Shown one piece after another: positions 50,501 through 60,797 of a stretch of 64,000 nucleotides of DNA; position 1 is the first letter of the stretch; the number at the start of each line of letters is the position of its first letter. Made by a program: the position numbers and the translations under genes. The notes under the pieces were generated by a model. The model saw nothing but the letters and a program-made list of their open reading frames with translations, was not told where the DNA came from and ran no database searches. Origin of the DNA: Ceratotherium simum simum (lineage: Eukaryota > Chordata > Mammalia > Perissodactyla > Rhinocerotidae); contig NW_004454216.1 of assembly GCF_000283155.1 (NCBI RefSeq), positions 6,951,493 through 7,015,492 of the forward strand, written 5' to 3'.

Positions 50501-50720
50501 GTGCCATGAGACATTTGGATGTGGGGTTGGCAGCAGCAGGAGGGGAGTATCTGAGCAGGGCTGGGTGCCATCTAGCTCTCTTCCATTTCCCAGACCTGTT
50601 CCTGATCCCTGTGCTCCCCTCCTCTCAACCAGCCCCAGGGAGGAGAGAGGAGGGTGCGGCTCCACAACACAGGCCTGGGTGTGCCCACACATCCTCTTCT
50701 TTCTCCTCCTTCTCTGTGCT
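47571..50720. other. Intergenic, no gene recognised
   Basis: A partial MIR lies near 48.72-48.82 kb ('cagatgaagaaactgaaggg', 'tcccaaggttattcaacaaa'). Otherwise the sequence is unremarkable; the open frames are short and lack family resemblance. Confidence 0.5.
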
Positions 50721-50729
50721 TTACACAGA

Positions 50730-51190
50730 GTCATGGTAGATGAATCCAACGCTGTGAGGGAGCATCTCTCAGACCTGAACATTTGTGAAGGACAAATTTG
50801 GAGAAGACTCTAGGCCTATCAGCACAGATGAAGCCATGAAGTACATAGCACTGGGTGGGAAAGAAGTCCAAGGGCACACTGCCATGCTCAGGGCCTTCAC
50901 AGGTGGAAATGACCTGCTCCAGGTGTTCTCAGTGATGGAACTGGGATCTTTTGCTGCTATAGCTGGACTTAGGGACCGGATTCTAAGACAAAATGATGAG
51001 AATATTCTGTTTCTGCTAACTGGCAACAGAACAGATTTAGAAAATAAAACACACATTTTCTAGAATAGGTAAAACACAGAGCTCACAGTGGAAAGTTAGC
51101 CATATGGAAACTCCTCCTAGAAGAAGAGGAGACCACAAAGAAGTGGAGGTGCTGAAGCAGCTGTGGCTCCAAGAGGATAAATTTCCTGTG
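50730..51190 (+). pseudogene. RALA-type small GTPase processed pseudogene
   Basis: A frame at 50785-51063 aligns with RAL GTPases. MKDKFGED corresponds to the switch I-side MYDEFVED, then GGKEVQ to DGEEVQ. After a deletion of about 24 codons, FSVMELGSFAAIAG matches FSITEMESFAATAD, and FLLTGNRTDLENK matches FLLVGNKSDLEDK. Matches resume in another frame near 51.08 kb (KTQSSQWKVSHMETP against KNRADQWNVNYVETS). The fit is closer to RALA than RALB. The P-loop, DTAGQE and C-terminal CaaX regions are missing or unreadable, no introns are present, and frames shift, so this is a dead retrocopy. The polypeptide has no expected function. Confidence 0.75.
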
Positions 51191-51446
51191 TGATCCTGTG
51201 GAACTTCATCTGCATAGCAGACCAAGTTCCACCTCAGCACTGTGTCTGGAGAAATGTATCCTTTCTAAGGATAGATATGGACTCTTCAAAGTATTGCCGT
51301 CAGAATGATCTTCACCTCTCAGGAGGTGAAGGAGATCCCCACAGGGCTTGTGGAAACACAGCCTGGATTACACTGTGGATGTTCTATACAAGGTGTTATT
51401 TAAAACTGAACAAACTAGACTTTGGAAAAGTTAAAAATGAAATGGG

Positions 51447-51690
51447 TGGGGCCAGGCTGGTGGCGTAGTGGTTAAGCTCACGTGCTCCACTCCAGCAGCC
51501 TGGGATTCACGGGCCTGGATCCCAGCCATGGACCTACACACCGCTTGTCAAGCCATGCTGTGGCAGCGTCCCACATACAAAACATTTAGCACAGATGTTA
51601 GCTCAGGGACAATCTTCCTCAAGCAAAAAGAGGAAGATTGGCAATGGATGTTAGCTCAGGGCCAATATTCCTCACCAAAAAATAAAATTA
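51447..51690 (+). mobile_element. ERE SINE, copy 5
   Basis: 'ggggccaggctggtggcgta' head, B-box-like 'gggcctggatccc', the usual 'gttagctcagggacaatctt' repeats, and an A/T-rich tail. The target duplication is obscured by A-rich flanks. Confidence 0.92.
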
Positions 51691-51739
51691 AAAAAAATAA
51701 TAAAAGGAGTAATATGTGAATATAAATATTATATACTGT

Positions 51740-52010
51740 TTATGACTGTATAATTTCACTCATATGTGGAAGATAAACAAACACATGGATAAGGAGAACA
51801 GATTAGTGGTTACCAGAGAAGAGGGGTGTGGGGAGGAGGGCAAAAGGGGTAAAGGGGCACCTATGTATGGTGACGGATAAAAACTAGACTGCTGGGGTTG
51901 AGCAGGATGCACTCTACACAGGAACTGATATATAATAATGTACACTTGAAATCACACAATATTATAAACCAATATGACCTCAATAAAATAATTAAATTTA
52001 AAAATATATA
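51740..52010 (+). mobile_element. L1 3' end
   Basis: Same L1 terminus as near 26.1-26.4 kb: 'ttcactcatatgtggaagat', 'ggtaaaggggcacctatgta', 'aataatgtacacttgaaatc', 'aaaccaatatgacctcaata', then an A/T-rich tail. Confidence 0.8.
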
Positions 52011-52325
52011 TTTTTCATATACTGTTTGTGGATAAATATAAATGTTTTCGTAAATATATATATAAATACAAATGTAGAAGAATGAAACATTCAAAAAACA
52101 ATAAATATCAAGTTTACATCTAGTAAACAACCTACTTCCAAAGGTGGCACAAAGTTAACTGAATCAGGAAGGAATATACAAGAGGTTTCCATTGTATCTG
52201 TAGGATTTTCTTTATTAAGCTGCATGGTAAGTACATAGCTGATCACTATATTATGGTATATAGGCCTGAAATTAAATGTTCTTTGAACATTTAAATATGC
52301 TTCTTTAAAAAAAAGTTTTATCGAG

Positions 52326-52626
52326 GGGCCAGCCCCGTGGCTTAGCGGTTAAGTCTGCGCGCTCCGCTGCTGGTGACCTGGGTTTGGATCCCAGGCATGC
52401 ACCGACGCACTGCTTCTCTGGCCATGCTGAGGCCGCGTCCCACATACAGCAACTAGAAGGATGTGCACCTATGACATACAACAATCTACTGGGGCTTTGG
52501 GGGAAAAAAAAGGAGGAGGATTGGCAATAGATGTTAGAGCAGAGCTGGTCTTCCTCAGCAAAAAAAAAAAAAAGAGGAGGATTAGCATGGACCTTAGCCC
52601 AGGGCTGATCTTCCTCACACACACAC
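52326..52626 (+). mobile_element. ERE SINE, longer ERE2-like subtype, copy 6
   Basis: Head 'gggccagccccgtggcttag', then an internal segment absent from the other copies ('cagcaactagaaggatgtgc', 'ctactggggctttggggg'), then two 'gaggaggatt' arms and an ACACAC/A tail. An 18-bp target duplication (52308-52325 and 52627-52644) has a single mismatch. It inserted in the 3' terminus of an antisense L1. Confidence 0.93.
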
Positions 52627-53290
52627 AAAAAAAGTTTTATTGAGATATAGTTCACATATATAGAATTCACCCACTTAAAGTATACAATTCAATGTTTTTA
52701 ATATATTCACAGAGTTGTCCAACCATCACCACAATCTAATTTTAGAACGTATTCCTCATCCCAAAAAGAAACGCCATATCCATTAGCAGTCAATCCCCAT
52801 CCCTTCCTCCCATGCCCAGCCCTACTTTGTCTCTATAGATTTACCTATTCTGAGCAATTCATATAGATAGAATTATACAGTATGTGTTCTTTTGTGACTG
52901 ACTTCTTTCACATAGCATGTTTTCAAGGTTTATCCATGTCTTAGCATGTATCAGTATTTCACTCCTTGTGGCTGAATAATATTTCACTGTATGGATATAC
53001 CACATTTTGCTTATCCATTCATCAGTTGATTAATGTACTTTTGGGTTGATGGGCTTTGGGGTTGTTTTTGCTATTATGAATCATTCTGCTATGAACATTC
53101 ACGTACAGATTTTTGTGTGGACATATCTTTAAATTTCTCTTGGATTTCTACCTAGGAGTAAAATTGCTGGGTCCTAGGGTAACTCTATGTTTAAATTTTT
53201 GAGGAACTACCAGACTGGTTTCCAAATGTCTAGACCCACCAGCAGTGTATGGAGTTTCCAATTTCTCCACATCCTCACCAATATTTGTTA

Positions 53291-53294
<4 letters not shown>

Positions 53295-53324
<30 letters not shown>
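53295..53324. repeat. (TG)15 microsatellite at the SINE tail
   Basis: A pure TG run that is the complement of a CA-type tail of the adjoining antisense ERE. Confidence 0.93.
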
Positions 53325-53327
<3 letters not shown>

Positions 53328-53554
53328 AAGATCAGCCCTGAGCTAACATCTACCACTCCCCCTCTTTTTGCTGAGGAAGACCGGCCCTGGGCCAATATCC
53401 ATGCCCATCTTCCTCCACTTTATATGGGACGCCGCCACAGCATAGCTTGCCAAGCGATGTGTCGGTGTGCACCCGGGATCCAAACCGGCGAACACCGGGC
53501 CGCCGCAGCAGAGCGCGTGCACCTAACTGCTTGTGCCACCAGGCCGGGCCCCCC
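53325..53554 (-). mobile_element. ERE SINE, copy 7 (antisense)
   Basis: Complement of ERE: 'gaggaagatcagccctgagc', 'ccactttatatgggacgccg', 'gtgcacccgggatccaaacc' and the head complement 'ccaccaggccgggcccc'. Nested in the antisense L1. Confidence 0.95.
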
Positions 53555-54189
53555 ATCTTTTTAATTTTAGTCATTCTAGTAGGTGGGAAGTGGTATCTCA
53601 TTGATTTTCACTTCCCTAATGGCTAATGATGTTGAGCATCTTTTCATGTGCTATTGGCCATTTGTGTATCCCTCATGGAGAAATATCTATTCAAATCCTT
53701 TGCCCATTTTAATTGGGCTACAAAAAGCAGGTGTTTGTCTTTTGATTTTTGAGTTGTGTATATATATATATTCTGGATACAAATCTCTTATCAAATACAT
53801 AATTTGCAAATATTTTCTCCTATTCTGTGGATTGTCTTTTCACTTTATCAGTGGTGTCCTTTGAAGTACAAAAGTTTTTATCTGTGACGAAGCCCAATTT
53901 GATTTTTCTTTTGTTGCTCATGCTTTTGGTGCCATGTCTAAGAAGATATTACCTAACCCAAGACCACAGAAATTGACTCCTATGTTTTCTTCTAAGAGTT
54001 TTATAGTTTTAGCTCTTGCAGTTGGGTCTATGATCCATTTTGAGTTAATTTTTGTTTATAGTGTGAGGTAAGGATCCAAGTTCTTTCTTTCGCATGTGGA
54101 TCCAGTTGTTACAACACCATTTGTTGAAAACACTATTCTTTCCCATCATAATCACTCTTTTTAATGAAAGAAGCTTTTTCCTTTTTTCT

Positions 54190-54345
54190 GAAACTTTTTT
54201 ATAGGGACATAGTCATATTAGACTAGGGCTCACCCTAATGACTTCAACTTAACTTGATCATCTGCAAAGACTCTATTTCCAAATAAGGTCACATTCACAG
54301 GTACTGAGGGTTAGGACTTCAACATCTTTTGGGGAAGATGCTGTT
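54190..54345 (-). mobile_element. Truncated MaLR-like LTR fragment
   Basis: 'gactagggctcaccctaatg', 'gactctatttccaaataagg' and 'gagggttaggacttcaac' match the antisense 5' part of an MLT1-type LTR. The remainder is missing. Confidence 0.6.
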
Positions 54346-54364
54346 CAGTAACAGCATAGTGTCA

Positions 54365-54395
54365 GTACGTATACTGTAGTATGTAGTATACGTAC
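54365..54395. repeat. Perfect 10-bp inverted repeat with 11-nt loop
   Basis: GTACGTATAC at 54365-54374 and its exact complement GTATACGTAC at 54386-54395. The phrase GTCAGTACGTAT is also repeated at 54361 and 54403. No function is apparent. Confidence 0.85.
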
Positions 54396-54419
54396 CATAA
54401 CAGTCAGTACGTATGTCTT

Positions 54420-56720
54420 GTAGAAATGTTGCTCTATTATGTCCTAACAGGATGTACTGTTATAGACATAAGGTAAGGCCAATACCGTGTGAACAGGGGT
54501 GGAGTCTCCACTAAAGGAAGTAGATACTATACCAATCAGTCATCCTTAAATGTAAAAGATGGGAACAGAAAATGGGGACCACAGGCCTGAGATGGGGTTG
54601 AGAAGGAAACTTCTTCCTCTCTCTGAAACTTGACTTGGGCCTAGCCTCTAGGGAAATGAGACATGTTTGAGGTGTTTCTGGGTAGTAGAGGAAACCCAGC
54701 CTCTTCCTTAAGGGGGGTAGAATGGGCTGTAAACAGAAAGGCAGTCCTATAGAGGCCCCAGGAGGACAGACTGGGAACCGAGGGCCCTAAGAACACCCAT
54801 AGCTAGTAGCCAGTTGTAAGTTATTCTCTGTGTTGAAGCCCCTCTGCAATCCCCAGCCTTCAGCAAAGTCTTCATAAACTCACGTCCTTGTCTAATGTTA
54901 GAGCAAAAGTCTATGCTCGTGCTTGAACATAGTGCTAGAGGGAGGCAGAGGAAAGGTGGTGGACACTCTGCCCATGGGTGTGTCCAAGGACTGAAAATTG
55001 CAGGTGACAGTCTACATTCACAATGGTTAAGTCACCTGCAGTGGCCCAGGCTGACACAGGAGCTCTCGTGAGAAGGCCCCCTGAGAACGCCCAGATAGCA
55101 GACTCTCAGTACAGTATAGCTATTGATGTGACCTAATTTATACCAACTTCCTGCTGAGATATTCAGGTCACTTAAAAGTATTGCTACTGATGGTTCAAAT
55201 GACTGAAAGTATTAATCATTTTGGAAAGTGTTAAATATCACTAAAACCATATACTGAAAGATGAATTCACTAAAGAAATAAAATTAGACTTTTCCAAGAA
55301 GCAAAGCCAACTCATTTTGTAATTGCCCACATTATCATGGTTACGATGCTAGTATTTAGTGATCAGCCTTCCTTGAACTCTTAAAAGTGGACACAAGTGA
55401 GATCAAGGACTACGCTTGAAGAACCACTGCTAGAGAAAACTTTATGTCTAACGCATAGCATCTTGAGACTGATGGGGGCACCTGCCCCAGGCGAGATAGT
55501 CCAGCACCTATTCAGACCAGCTCATGCACAACTAAGTCATGGCCAGCCACTATTGCCTCCCATCCTGGGGAGAGTCCTGCTTTCTGGAAAACACAATTGA
55601 GCTCTCTGCCTTGTATCCTGACTGTATTGACTTCCACCAAACCCTTTGGGTGAGAAAACTGTTGGATTTTCACAAGTGATGTGTTTGCCTGGTCTTTCAT
55701 TCCTCTGACCCTAATATTTATACATATTGTGAAAGTGATCAAGCAGGTGATACACAAAAATCCACACTAAACACATTCTCAAGTATGAAATATTAGAAGA
55801 AGTTTTTGTCAGGAAAATGAAAAGAGCATCTGCTATCATCCCTCCTCTTCAACATTGTAGATTTAGATTCTGGCCAGCACAGAAGACATAAAAATCAAAC
55901 AAAGTTTAAATATTTGCTGAAAGTCAACCTGCCAGGCCATTTCACTGGGAGACCTACAATGTCAGTATCTTTAGGTGTCTCCTCTTGAGCTGGTCAGATT
56001 CTCAGAGAAGAACATTCCAAACAGCTGCCAGGAACAGCAAAGACGGTGGAGATCCCAGCACTCAGAGTGTCAACGACCATCAAGCCTCTTTCCACCGCTT
56101 GCCAGAACCTTCAAATCTGCCTCTCCTTCTCTAGTTCCAAGATCCTCTCTCCACTTTAATAACCAGCTCCGGCTTGGGCAGGGGAGTGCAGTGGATCAGG
56201 GTCTTGCTCAAACCGCTGTCACTATCCTCTACATGATGGTCTCCCCTCCTCACCAGTTCCAGAGGAACTTGGCACACCTGGGCGGTTAATTTTTGAAGAT
56301 TCTGCAACATAAATTGTGATGCTTCCCATTCTCCCGCTAGCAGGGGACTAGAGCACTCCCAGGCTGCTGACTAACGCTCCATTCTGTGGAAGAGCCCTTG
56401 ATTCATCCTCTTTCCTGGACTCTCTCCAGGTGTTTGCTATTATGAACATTCTTGTACATGTCTCCTGGGACACATCTAGAAAAGCTTTTCTTTAGAAAGA
56501 CCTTTAGGAGGCGAGGCCAAACCTTCCAATATGGTCTTACTAATGACAGAACTGTCTGCAACGTAAAAGAGATCCTGAATTTCCATGCCTTCTCCAACAC
56601 TCGGTAGTTGGACTAGACTGACTTGAACATCCAGCCCCTGGGTACAGTTTGATGTGAGTCAGCGGGTAAAAAAAACTATTAAGTAGGGCTCTTTCTCTCC
56701 CCACACCCTGCGTGACCAAA
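54420..56720. other. Intergenic, no gene recognised
   Basis: Short open frames only, and no family recognised. It contains no clear SINE or L1 and may hold diverged repeats. Confidence 0.5.
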
Positions 56721-56725
56721 ATCCT

Positions 56726-56757
56726 TGCACGCACGTACACGTTCGTGTTTGCGTGCA
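56726..56757. repeat. CpG-rich quasi-palindrome
   Basis: Outer arms TGCACGCA/TGCGTGCA and inner arms ACACG/CGTGT around TT form a nearly complete hairpin of alternating purine-pyrimidine steps. It lies about 290 bases upstream of the KRAB relic. Confidence 0.8.
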
Positions 56758-56879
56758 CGTTTGCAGGTTTTCCCTAACACAACCAGAGTAAACTTCCAAC
56801 CACACAAGTGAACTTCCTTCCAGAGTTATGGCAAATTCAATTCCCGGAAATAAAAAAGTGAAACTGAGGCCTCTGGGAC

Positions 56880-57005
56880 TTGTAGTCCACCGGCCGCCGT
56901 TGAGCGCGGTGGTTTCTGGTATCTAGTCAGAGGCGCGCTCTGCGCAGGCGGACGCCAGTGGCGCCTGGACCTTTTGTCTTGCTCGCTTGCAGCAGCGTCC
57001 CCAGC
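56880..57005 (+). promoter_or_regulatory. CpG-rich segment upstream of the KRAB relic
   Basis: A short CpG-dense stretch in otherwise AT-rich DNA, starting 'gggacttgtagtccaccggc' (GGGACTTGTAGTC motifs are common at KRAB zinc-finger gene promoters). It runs without a break into the frame AAASPAA that precedes the KRAB A box. It may be the original 5' UTR/promoter region. Activity is unknown. Confidence 0.4.
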
Positions 57006-57009
57006 GGCA

Positions 57010-57180
57010 ATATTGGATGTGTCCGTGACCTTCACTTGGAAGGAGTTGGGGCAGCTGGACCAAACCCAGAGGACCCTGTTCTGGGAAATGATGCTGGAGA
57101 CTTGCAGATTCTTGGTCTCGCTGGAGCATGCGGTTCCCAAACCAGAGTTGATCTAACAGCTGAAGCAGGGGTAAGAGGGA
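57010..57180 (+). pseudogene. Decayed KRAB A+B domain next to ZNF80
   Basis: An open frame (56974-57156) reads ILDVSVTFTWKELGQLD, then TQRTLFWEMMLETCRFLVSL and EHAVPKPELI, an unmistakable KRAB A box joined directly to a B box. It meets TAA at 57154, after which the B-box residues QLKQG continue before another TAA at 57172. KRAB domains recruit TRIM28 to silence chromatin. Here the critical E-E-W is degraded to K-E-L, while DV and MLE remain. KRAB A and B boxes are normally on separate exons, and their fusion here suggests a processed copy. It cannot be translated in frame with the downstream fingers. Confidence 0.85.
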
Positions 57181-57349
57181 ACAGAGGCCTTTGCCGAAGC
57201 ACCTGCCCAGGTGACAAGTAAAACCCGAGACCAGCCAGCTTTGTCTTAGGGAGCCTTGCTCCGGGGAAAACTGACTCAAGGAGCCAGAAGGTCCCGTAGC
57301 TTGGAGCAAGCCAGAGATCAGAAGTGTTGTTGGAAATGCAGGAAGGGGC

Positions 57350-58560
57350 TTGAGGCCAGTTACAGCCTCCCATGAGGAGACCCTCCCTCTGAAGATGAGC
57401 CTTGAATGCAACGGGCTGGGGACAGATGATAATCTGCACTCAAGGGTTTTACAGAAGCAAGACTCTGCAGGAAATGCTCTCCATGAATGTGACTCATGGG
57501 GACCAAGTAAAGACACCTTGGTTCATGCAGGGAAGACCCTCTACAGATGCAAAGAATGTAGGAAAGTGTTTAACAAGAATTACCTCCTTGTTCAACATGA
57601 GTGGATTCACACTGGAGTGAAGCCTTATGAATGCCAGGAATATGGGAAAGCCTTTCGGGAAAAGGTAGACTTGGGTCAGCACATGAGGGTTCACACTGGG
57701 GAGAAGCCCTAAGCGTGCATGGACTGTGGGAAGGTCTTCAGCCGTAGGTCACACCTCACGTACCACCAGCGGATCCACACTGGCAAGAAGCCCCATGAGT
57801 GCAGTGAGTGTGAAAAGACCTTCAACTACCACTCTGTGTTTGTCCGGCATGATATGACCCACACTGGAGAAAAACCCTTTGGGTGCAAAGAATGTGGGAA
57901 AGCCTTTCACTACAACTCTTCCTTAACTAGACACATGAGGATTCACACCAGAGAGAAGCCCTACAAGTGTGGTGAATGTGCAAAGACCTTCACCTACCAC
58001 TCTGTTCTTTTCCAACATGGGGTGACCCACACTGCACGAAAGCCCTCTGAGTCTAAAGAATGTGGGAAAGGTTTTTACTACAGCTATTCCCTCACTCAAC
58101 ACACAAGGAGTCACACTGGAGAGAAGCTGTATGAGTGCAGTGAATGTGGAAAGGCCTTTGCCTACCACTCTGCTTTTGTTTGGCATAAGAAGATCATCCA
58201 CACTAGAGAAAAAACCTTTGAGTGCAAATAATGTGGGAAAGCCTTTTGTGACAGCTGTTCCTTCCCTTGACACTTGAATCATGCTGGAGAGAAGCACTCT
58301 GAATGCATTGAATATAGGAAAGCCTTAGGCTGCTGCTCATCCCTCACTTTGCATCGAAGAAGTCACGCTGGAGAGAAACTCACTATGAGTGTGAGATATG
58401 TGGGAAGGCCTTTTGCAAGCTGGCCTACGTCAGCCAACATCAGAGAACTTATGCTGGGAACAGACCTTTGAATATAACTACTAAGGAAAATCTTTTGGCC
58501 ACAGGAAATATCTTACTTGGCATCTGAGAATTCATCCAGGAGAGGGACCTCTGGGTTATT
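57350..58560 (+). pseudogene. ZNF80: ZNF80, C2H2 zinc-finger gene, interrupted
   Basis: The human-like start is ATG at 57395 ([16 protein letters not shown]). The frame continues through [15 protein letters not shown] into C2H2 fingers joined by HTGEKP-type linkers, matching ZNF80 in order. TAA at 57710-57712 stops the frame after finger 2. The same frame resumes (57719-58231) through about six more fingers and stops again at 58229. Fingers 9-11 then persist only with stops and a one-base shift near 58.38 kb. Finger 2 has lost its second Cys (CQEYGK) and finger 7 its first (SESKEC). ZNF80 is a nuclear zinc-finger protein of unknown DNA target. At best a 106-residue N-terminal piece or an internal-start 171-residue piece could be made. 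The likeliest reading is a unitary pseudogene. The position divergent from TIGIT supports orthology. Confidence 0.85.
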
Positions 58561-58599
58561 GTGCACTTAGAAGAAGTTTCAGCCACAGCTCTCTCCATA

Positions 58600-60790
58600 G
58601 GTTACATCACTAAGCCATCTCAGGAATATTTTTAAAAGAATGAGGAGGAGGGTGCTGTCAAAGAGAAAAGAAAAGAAAAAATGCACAGCTTCTTTCAGAC
58701 TTCTCTGAAAGACAAGCCTATGAAAATTTGAATTCGGTTCTTTATTTTGGGGCTATCTGAAAGGTGAAAGGGCCTTGCCCCGTAATTTGTCCTTTATATA
58801 AATATTCACTTCTGTCTAGTGACCAGAGAGCTGGGCAGTTGAGGGCAGCTCTGTAAAGATTTGTTGAAAGCACTCTTTGTTCCAAATTGTCTCTAGTCTT
58901 GAGGAGCATAAATCTTTGTGAGAAATATGCAGGCTTAAGTCATGAAATACTTGTAAGAAATTAGAATATTAAAAATACTGCCACATAAAATTATTTTATA
59001 TTTAAAGAGATAAGGATCTGCATATGAATGGGCATATTTTGCTGCGTCATTTAAGGCTTTAATTTTTTTTTAAATCTCTTTCTTCATGTGGTTTGGAACA
59101 TCCAGCAGTAATTTTTTTCTTGACTTCAATATCCTTGTTTGTTTTGATTCATTGTCTTCTGGGCATGGGGGTGATCATGTAGCTATGTGGCCCTCCCAGG
59201 TGAGCCTTAATTCTTTCCTGAGCAGTTCTCAGCTTATTTTGTCCTCTGTAGAGGGGCTTCTCCAAACCATGTCAGCAGTTTTCTAGAGGTTAACCTAGAG
59301 CTAAAACAAACTAAATAAAATACAGCCAACTTAAATTAATGGAAAACTCAGGAAAAAAATTAAAATTTTTAAAAATAAATACAATATATTAAAATATAAA
59401 ACATGTAGATCCTTTGACATATTAATTCAATTTATAGAAATCTAGCCTAGAGAAATATTCTCACAAATGTGCAGAGACATATGTACAAAAAATAATCACT
59501 GTAATTTTGTTTTTATATATGAAACATTGGAAACAACCTAAATGTCCATCTATAAGGAAACAAATTATGGTACATCTGTTCTATGAAATAATATGAAACA
59601 GTAAGTTACCTCTGTATGTACTGATGTTAAAATATCTTCCAGATATAGTGTTAGGCAAGAGAACAAGTTGCAGGAAATAAATCTAGATCTGGGATAATGA
59701 ATCTAACACTGTTAACAGTGGCTCTCTAAGGGGAATGGGATGGACCAGGGTTGTAGGGAACTTTCAGTTTTTACTTTATATACTTCAGTATTGTTTGCAT
59801 TTTTTAAAATAAGGAGCATGTATTATTTTTGCAATAAATGTTTCAAATATTTTAATAAAAATGGCACCTTGGAATAAAAGTGATTCCTATCATTTTTTAT
59901 AAAGATTGAATTTTACAGGATTTTTAAAGTCCTGGTGTTATTATGCCTTAAAAAAGAAAAACTGAGACCAAGGAGTCAGCTGCTTGGCCACACTTAATAA
60001 ATCATAAGGTAGTTGAAAAATGATGCAACATATACTTAGAATAATACATGTAAAAAATGAGAGTTCAGCATAGGCACTCCTCAATGAACACTCATTTCCT
60101 TTAAATTCCTAGTAACTTACAAATGCCCTTTTGTAAATGGTTAGGTTTTAGGTGTCAGGTTTTTATCTCCTTGGAGCTGATCACAAGAAAAGTACTTTGA
60201 TTGCTGTTCATGTTGATGTATTGTGTGTGTACACACACACACATACACACACATTTGCTGGCTACAGCTGATTTCTCTATGTTTGCTGCTGAATGAATGT
60301 GGTTTGTTTATACTGGATTTACTTTCAGACTTCATGATATATGTTAGTGTTCTGAATGAAGAGAAGCCTAGCTGCTATTTTCCAACATGATATTCATGCC
60401 AAGCAATCAGACCTTTTTTCCAGTAAGCAAAACAAGTTTGATATCCTGATTATACTTTAGGATTTGCCTGTGTTCACAATATATGTGAATATTTGTTAAC
60501 ATCATTTCATTGGGATCATATACCATCAGAAATATTTTCCCTAGTTAGAAATAAACAAAGAGTGGGATTTTCATACGAGCAAACTTGTAACCCACAGGTA
60601 AAACCCTGTTGGGATATTTCAGTTAGATTAGTTTGCCCCATAGAGTTGCCCCACAAGAGATTGATTTTGTGAGTTTTGTTCTCCTTTAGCAAAAGAACTT
60701 GGCAGCTGCGTCATAATATAAGTCAATTCTGCCCATTTGGTGTCAGTTCCTGCTAGTGGACTGTGTAAGAGAAGTAAACTGTATTGGCTT
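58600..60790. other. Intergenic downstream of ZNF80
   Basis: An A-rich patch (about 58.66-58.68 kb) could be a decayed poly(A) tail of the presumed ZNF80 retrocopy. Old L1-like 3' sequence lies near 59.45-59.85 kb ('aaacaacctaaatgtccatc'). A short CA run lies at about 60.23 kb. No gene. Confidence 0.45.
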
Positions 60791-60797
60791 AGGAGGA

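Larger units (their letters stand above)
52645..54165 (-). mobile_element. Antisense L1 3' portion (ORF2 end and 3' UTR)
   Basis: Reverse-oriented L1: 'gagatatagttcacatatat', 'tgtccaaccatcaccacaat', 'ggctgaataatatttcactg', 'ttgctgggtcctagggtaac', 'ctaatggctaatgatgttga' and 'ttgttgaaaacactattctt'. It is disrupted and non-coding. An antisense ERE interrupts it at 53.3-53.55 kb. Confidence 0.88.

Noticed and set aside
56923..57516. 197-codon open frame on the minus strand
   Set aside because: It is the longest frame in the window but runs exactly antisense to the KRAB/ZNF80 sequence. Its length follows from coding-strand composition of the old gene, and it resembles no protein family.
57923..58297. 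124-codon minus-strand frame
   Set aside because: Shadow of the zinc-finger repeats. Repeated motifs in it mirror HTGEKP linkers read backwards.
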